Below are positions 7,297 to 9,500 of a stretch of DNA of 9,500 nucleotides, in pieces. The stretch is from Spirochaetales bacterium (lineage in GTDB: Bacteria; Spirochaetota; Spirochaetia; SZUA-6; DRHE01): contig JAFGQJ010000244.1 in NCBI GenBank assembly GCA_016935715.1, positions 1-9,500 on the forward strand, given 5' to 3'. Position 1 is the stretch's first letter. Every line of letters begins with the position of its first letter. The notes below the pieces were generated by a model. The model ran no database searches. It saw only the letters and a list, made by a program, of their open reading frames with translations, and was not told where the DNA came from. The position numbers and the translations under genes are program-made.

Positions 7297-8721
7297 TCAG
7301 CCCCCGCCGGATTCCGGGCTGCCGCTGCTGCGCCGTTTGAGCCGCTTGCTGAGCGCCTGGGGGGTGATCCCGAGCAGACCCGCGGCGATTGCCTGGTTTC
7401 CCCTGGCCCGGGACAGGGCTTCTTCGATCAGCCGCTCGGTCATCGTCTTCATCGTGGGTAGTTTTTCCGGGAAGATCAGCTCCTCCTCGGCCGCATCCAG
7501 CCGCGCTTCCTCACCGCGGTAGCCCATTGCCTCCCGAAAGGGCTGCAGCGACAGCATCTTCTCCTTCTGGCGGCTGACCGCATTGAACACCATCGAGCGC
7601 AGCTCCCGCACATTGCCGGGGAAATCGTATGTCTCCAGCAGGGTGAGCAGCTCGTGCGGCACGGCCAGCTTCTTCTTTCCCAGCTGCTCGCAGGCCCGGG
7701 TGTGGAAACGATCGACCAGGAGGGCAAGGTCGTCCCTGCGCTCGCGAAGCGGCGGGATGCGGATCTCGTAGGTCTGGAGGCGGTAGTACAGGTCGCGGCG
7801 GAACTGCCCGGCTGCGACCAGCTCGGGCAGCTGCCGGTGGGTGGCGATGAGGAAGCGGGCCGTGGTGGAGCGCGGAAGGTCGGAGCCGAGCGGGTAGTAC
7901 TCCCGTGATTCCAGCAGCCGCAGCAGCTTGATCTGGCTGGCCCCGGACAGGTCGCCTATCTCGTCGAGAAACAGGGTGCCGGTGTTCGCCTGCTGGATCA
8001 GACCCTTGCGGTCGCTGTCCGCTCCCGTATAGGCACCCCTGCTGTGGCCGAAGAGGGTGTCGGCGAAGACACTGTCGTCCAGGCCGGCGGAGTTGACCTT
8101 GACCAGGGAGCCCCGCCGGCCGCTGGCCGCGTGGATGGACTCGGCGAACAGCTCTTTGCCCGTCCCTGTTTCCCCGGTGATCAGCACCGTTTCCGAGGTC
8201 GGGGCGATGGATTCGATGAATCGGAAGATCGCCTGCATGCGGGGGTTGCGGGTGAGGATGGAACGGAAGTGCTCCGGGTGGCTGAGCTTCTCGGCCAGCA
8301 TGCCCTCCCTCAGCGCGTTGTAGCGCCGGGCCAGGCGTCGCATCTCGATGGCCCGCTGAACCCCGCTGGTGAGCCGGTTCGGCTCCACCGCCTTGACCAT
8401 GTAGTCGAAGGCTCCCTGCTTCATGCACCCCACCGCCATGTCGACTTCTTCCGAAGCGGTGACGATGATGACCGGGATGTGGGGATAGAGCTCGTGAATT
8501 TTTTTCAGCAGAACATCGCCGGTTACATGGGGCATGGCGATGTCCAGCAGGATAACCTCGACCTCCTGACCGTTCAGGTAGGTGAGGACCTCCCGGGAAT
8601 CGCTGCAGGCGTGCAGGTTGTCGATACCGGAGGATTTCAGGATCTTCGCCATGCCGGAAAGCACGGCCGGTTCGTCGTCGACCAGGAGTACGGGTAGCTC
8701 CGGGTTTTCGCCTCTGGCCAA
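7297..8721 (-). CDS. NtrC-family sigma-54-dependent response regulator
   Basis: Three domains from the preferred TTG start (474 residues). The receiver (about 10-125) has acidic pair Asp15/Asp16, phosphoacceptor Asp60 in LLDIAMP, Thr88 and Lys110. The AAA+ sigma-54 interaction domain (about 150-385) has Walker A GETGTGKE (183-190), the sigma-54-contacting loop GAYTGA (229-234; more often GAFTGA), Walker B LDE with Asp253/Glu254, likely arginine finger in FRRDLYYRL (307-315) and sensor II FPGNVREL (367-374). A Fis-type helix-turn-helix ends the protein (about 422-463). It should hydrolyse ATP to open sigma-54 promoters when phosphorylated by the kinase encoded next. TTG 8721 has AGGAAGG 6 nt upstream. 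The longer reading from ATG 8778 adds 19 residues but lacks a good ribosome site and sits inside the predicted promoter. Residue 111 after the receiver lysine is Ala instead of the usual cis-Pro. Target genes are unknown. Confidence 0.94.
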   Translation of the reverse strand: MARGENPELPVLLVDDEPAVLSGMAKILKSSGIDNLHACSDSREVLTYLNGQEVEVILLDIAMPHVTGDVLLKKIHELYPHIPVIIVTASEEVDMAVGCMKQGAFDYMVKAVEPNRLTSGVQRAIEMRRLARRYNALREGMLAEKLSHPEHFRSILTRNPRMQAIFRFIESIAPTSETVLITGETGTGKELFAESIHAASGRRGSLVKVNSAGLDDSVFADTLFGHSRGAYTGADSDRKGLIQQANTGTLFLDEIGDLSGASQIKLLRLLESREYYPLGSDLPRSTTARFLIATHRQLPELVAAGQFRRDLYYRLQTYEIRIPPLRERRDDLALLVDRFHTRACEQLGKKKLAVPHELLTLLETYDFPGNVRELRSMVFNAVSRQKEKMLSLQPFREAMGYRGEEARLDAAEEELIFPEKLPTMKTMTERLIEEALSRARGNQAIAAGLLGITPQALSKRLKRRSSGSPESGGG

Positions 8722-8727
8722 TCTGAA

Positions 8728-8734
8728 CCTTCCT
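8728..8734 (-). promoter_or_regulatory. Ribosome binding site deciding the TTG start of the response regulator
   Basis: On the minus strand AGGAAGG is followed by a 6-nt spacer and TTG (8721-8719), in frame with the receiver domain. The upstream ATG at 8778 has no comparable purine-rich site. This supports a start 19 codons inside the longest open frame. Confidence 0.65.
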
Positions 8735-8762
8735 TTCCGGCGCGGGTTCGTGCCAATGCTCG

Positions 8763-8791
8763 ATGGTATGTCGGTCATGTGCAGGTGTCAA
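8763..8791 (-). promoter_or_regulatory. Predicted sigma-70-type promoter of the two-component operon
   Basis: On the minus strand a perfect TTGACA (8791-8786), an exactly 17-bp spacer and TACCAT (8768-8763, 4 of 6 to the -10 consensus). Transcription would start near 8756 and leave a leader of about 35 nt before TTG 8721. ATG 8778 falls within the spacer and would not be on the transcript. Confidence 0.55.
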
Positions 8792-8856
8792 GGAAACGAA
8801 TCCGGGCGGGTATGCCTGAAGCGGTGAAACCGGTGCCTTGGTCGTGAAAAAAAGAG

Positions 8857-8885
8857 TTGACTTTTCGAGTTGTTGATGCAAGAAT
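8857..8885 (+). promoter_or_regulatory. Predicted sigma-70-type promoter of the lacI-family gene
   Basis: TTGACT (8857-8862, 5 of 6), an exactly 17-bp spacer and AAGAAT (8880-8885, 4 of 6). A run of seven A (8847-8853) just upstream resembles an UP element. The start would be near 8892, which places the first bases of the transcript inside the palindromic operator at 8891-8916. Confidence 0.55.
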
Positions 8886-8890
8886 GGAAC

Positions 8891-8916
8891 GGGTCGTCGA
8901 AACGTTTCGACGACCC
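8891..8916. promoter_or_regulatory. 26-bp perfect palindrome, probable LacI-family operator
   Basis: Thirteen base pairs are mirrored exactly on each side of a central CG step (between 8903 and 8904). The core is TCGAAACGTTTCGA (8897-8910), the form of classical LacI-family operators with a central CpG. It lies from 6 bp after the predicted -10 box to 14 bp before the GTG start of the LacI-family gene, so bound repressor would block transcription start. There is no T-run after it, so it is not an intrinsic terminator. If transcribed, it would also fold as a hairpin of about 11 bp at the very 5' end of the mRNA. The palindrome is seen directly; the regulator assignment is inferred from position and family. 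Confidence 0.8.
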
Positions 8917-8930
8917 GATGGCTGGATCAA

Positions 8931-9500
8931 GTGGGAAAAAGCAAAACGACCATTGTCGACATTGCGCGGGAAGCAGGAACCTCGATTTCCACGGTATCGT
9001 ACGTGCTCAACAACGGCCCGAGATCCGTGTCGGCGAAAACGAGACAGAAGATTCTGAGAACGGTCAAGCGTCTTTCCTATTCACCGGACAGGGTGGCGAG
9101 CAGCCTGAAGCGACGGAGGACCATGTCGATCGGCGTGATCTTCCCCGACATGACCAACAACTACTTTCCGGAGACCCTGAGGGGAATTCTGGAAATTACG
9201 CAGAACGAAAAATACAACATCATTCTCAGAAATGCGGCCCGCAGCGACTCTCTGCAGGAGGACTGCGTCCGCGACCTGTTTTCCCAGAGAGTGGATGGTT
9301 TCGTGATCCGCCCGATAGCCGGAAGCCCTTTCCCGGCGATTCTCCAGGACTCCGGGATACCCTTCGTGGTCGTCGACAGACCCGAGGGCGAGTGGGAGAA
9401 GCACGATTCGGTCTCCGTGGACAACCGCAAGGCCATACGAATGGCCGCAGAAATTTTGATGGAAGAGGGGCACGAGAGGATCGCTCTGATCACGGGTCCC
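8931..9500 (+). CDS. LacI-family transcriptional regulator (3' end beyond window)
   Basis: An open frame of 190 codons from GTG 8931 to the window edge; the family is usually 330-350 residues, so a bit more than half is seen. The N-terminal DNA-binding domain has the helix-turn-helix TIVDIAREAGTSISTVSYVL (7-26), then VSAKTRQKIL (33-42) and a hinge helix around RVASSLKRRR (54-63) with Leu59 at the place of the minor-groove wedge. The periplasmic-binding-protein-like core begins at SIGVIFPDMTNNYF (66-79) and includes DGFVIRP (122-128), PFVVVDRP (144-151) and VSVDNRKA (161-168). It should bind a small effector, commonly a sugar, that changes operator affinity. GTG is the only ATG/GTG/TTG start in frame: a TGA lies at 8874 and no other candidate lies between. 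The ribosome site is weak (GGAT). The gene diverges from the two-component operon. The effector cannot be judged from this part. Confidence 0.93.
   Translation, partial: MGKSKTTIVDIAREAGTSISTVSYVLNNGPRSVSAKTRQKILRTVKRLSYSPDRVASSLKRRRTMSIGVIFPDMTNNYFPETLRGILEITQNEKYNIILRNAARSDSLQEDCVRDLFSQRVDGFVIRPIAGSPFPAILQDSGIPFVVVDRPEGEWEKHDSVSVDNRKAIRMAAEILMEEGHERIALITGP

Larger units (their letters stand above)
8722..8930. other. Divergent regulatory region between two-component operon and lacI-family gene
   Basis: This 209-bp stretch contains no gene. It holds the leader and promoter of the response regulator, the lacI-type promoter and the perfect palindrome. Between the two promoters (8792-8856) are two weaker operator-like sequences: GAAACCGGTGCC (8826-8837) and GAAACGAATC (8793-8802). 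It is visibly richer in A+T around 8847-8885 than the flanking genes. Confidence 0.6.

Noticed and set aside
5577..7340. A 587-codon open frame on the plus strand opposite the histidine kinase
   Set aside because: It is rich in Gln, Gly, Val, Asp and Arg with no recognisable fold or motif. It is explained as an antisense shadow of a GC-rich gene whose kinase motifs are all intact.
8738..8756. TTGGCACG on the minus strand upstream of the response regulator, resembling the -24 element of a sigma-54 promoter
   Set aside because: The matching -12 element (TTGC with GC at the right spacing) is missing: the sequence there is CGCG. A sigma-70-type promoter nearby explains expression.
7511..8881. 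A 456-codon frame on the minus strand overlapping the response regulator
   Set aside because: It is out of frame with the receiver and AAA+ motifs, rich in Arg, Pro, Gly and His, and is a frame shadow.
8891..8921. The 26-bp palindrome as an intrinsic terminator
   Set aside because: No U-tract follows, and it sits between a good promoter and the start of a gene, which fits an operator.
1..9500. Mobile elements, tRNA or rRNA genes, CRISPR arrays, attachment sites
   Set aside because: No transposase or integrase motifs, no repeated spacer pattern, no tRNA-like cloverleaf and no terminal inverted repeats were seen; genes are intact and tightly packed.

Overview
The window is a compact, GC-rich stretch (about 60% G+C by eye) of an ordinary bacterial chromosome. 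It holds five complete genes and one gene cut by the right edge, with no mobile elements, tRNAs, rRNAs or CRISPR. The mix of EF-P with its own EpmA-type ligase, a presequence-protease-type M16C peptidase, and a large multi-membrane-pass histidine kinase with an NtrC-type partner fits a GC-rich free-living spirochaete. That placement rests on gene content only and is weak.

Layout. Positions 19-1634 (minus strand) carry epmA followed by efp, 14 bp apart: a lysine ligase and the translation factor it modifies. A 100-bp divergent intergenic region (1635-1734) holds two face-to-face promoters whose -10 boxes overlap. Positions 1735-4716 (plus) encode a 993-residue zinc metallopeptidase that starts at TTG. 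It ends 5 bp from the stop of a convergent gene, with no visible terminator between them. Positions 4722-8721 (minus) are a two-component operon, with the response regulator first (7297-8721) and the histidine kinase second (4722-7292), separated by 4 bp. A 209-bp divergent intergenic region (8722-8930) separates this operon from a LacI-family repressor gene that starts at GTG 8931 and runs off the window.

How the genes work together. EpmA should load beta-lysine (made by an EpmB-type aminomutase not present here) onto Lys32 of EF-P, which relieves ribosome stalling at proline-rich stretches. The peptidase probably degrades short peptides in the cytoplasm. The kinase senses an unknown membrane or extracytoplasmic signal and should phosphorylate Asp60 of the sigma-54 activator; no credible sigma-54 target promoter lies in the window. 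The LacI-family gene has a 26-bp perfect palindrome with a central CG step across its predicted transcription start, a strong case for autorepression. Its sugar or other effector, and the operon it controls, are not visible.

I found no clearly new biological system. The most informative observations are the lacI operator, the corrected start of the response regulator together with its promoter, the overlapping divergent promoters, and the architecture of the kinase.
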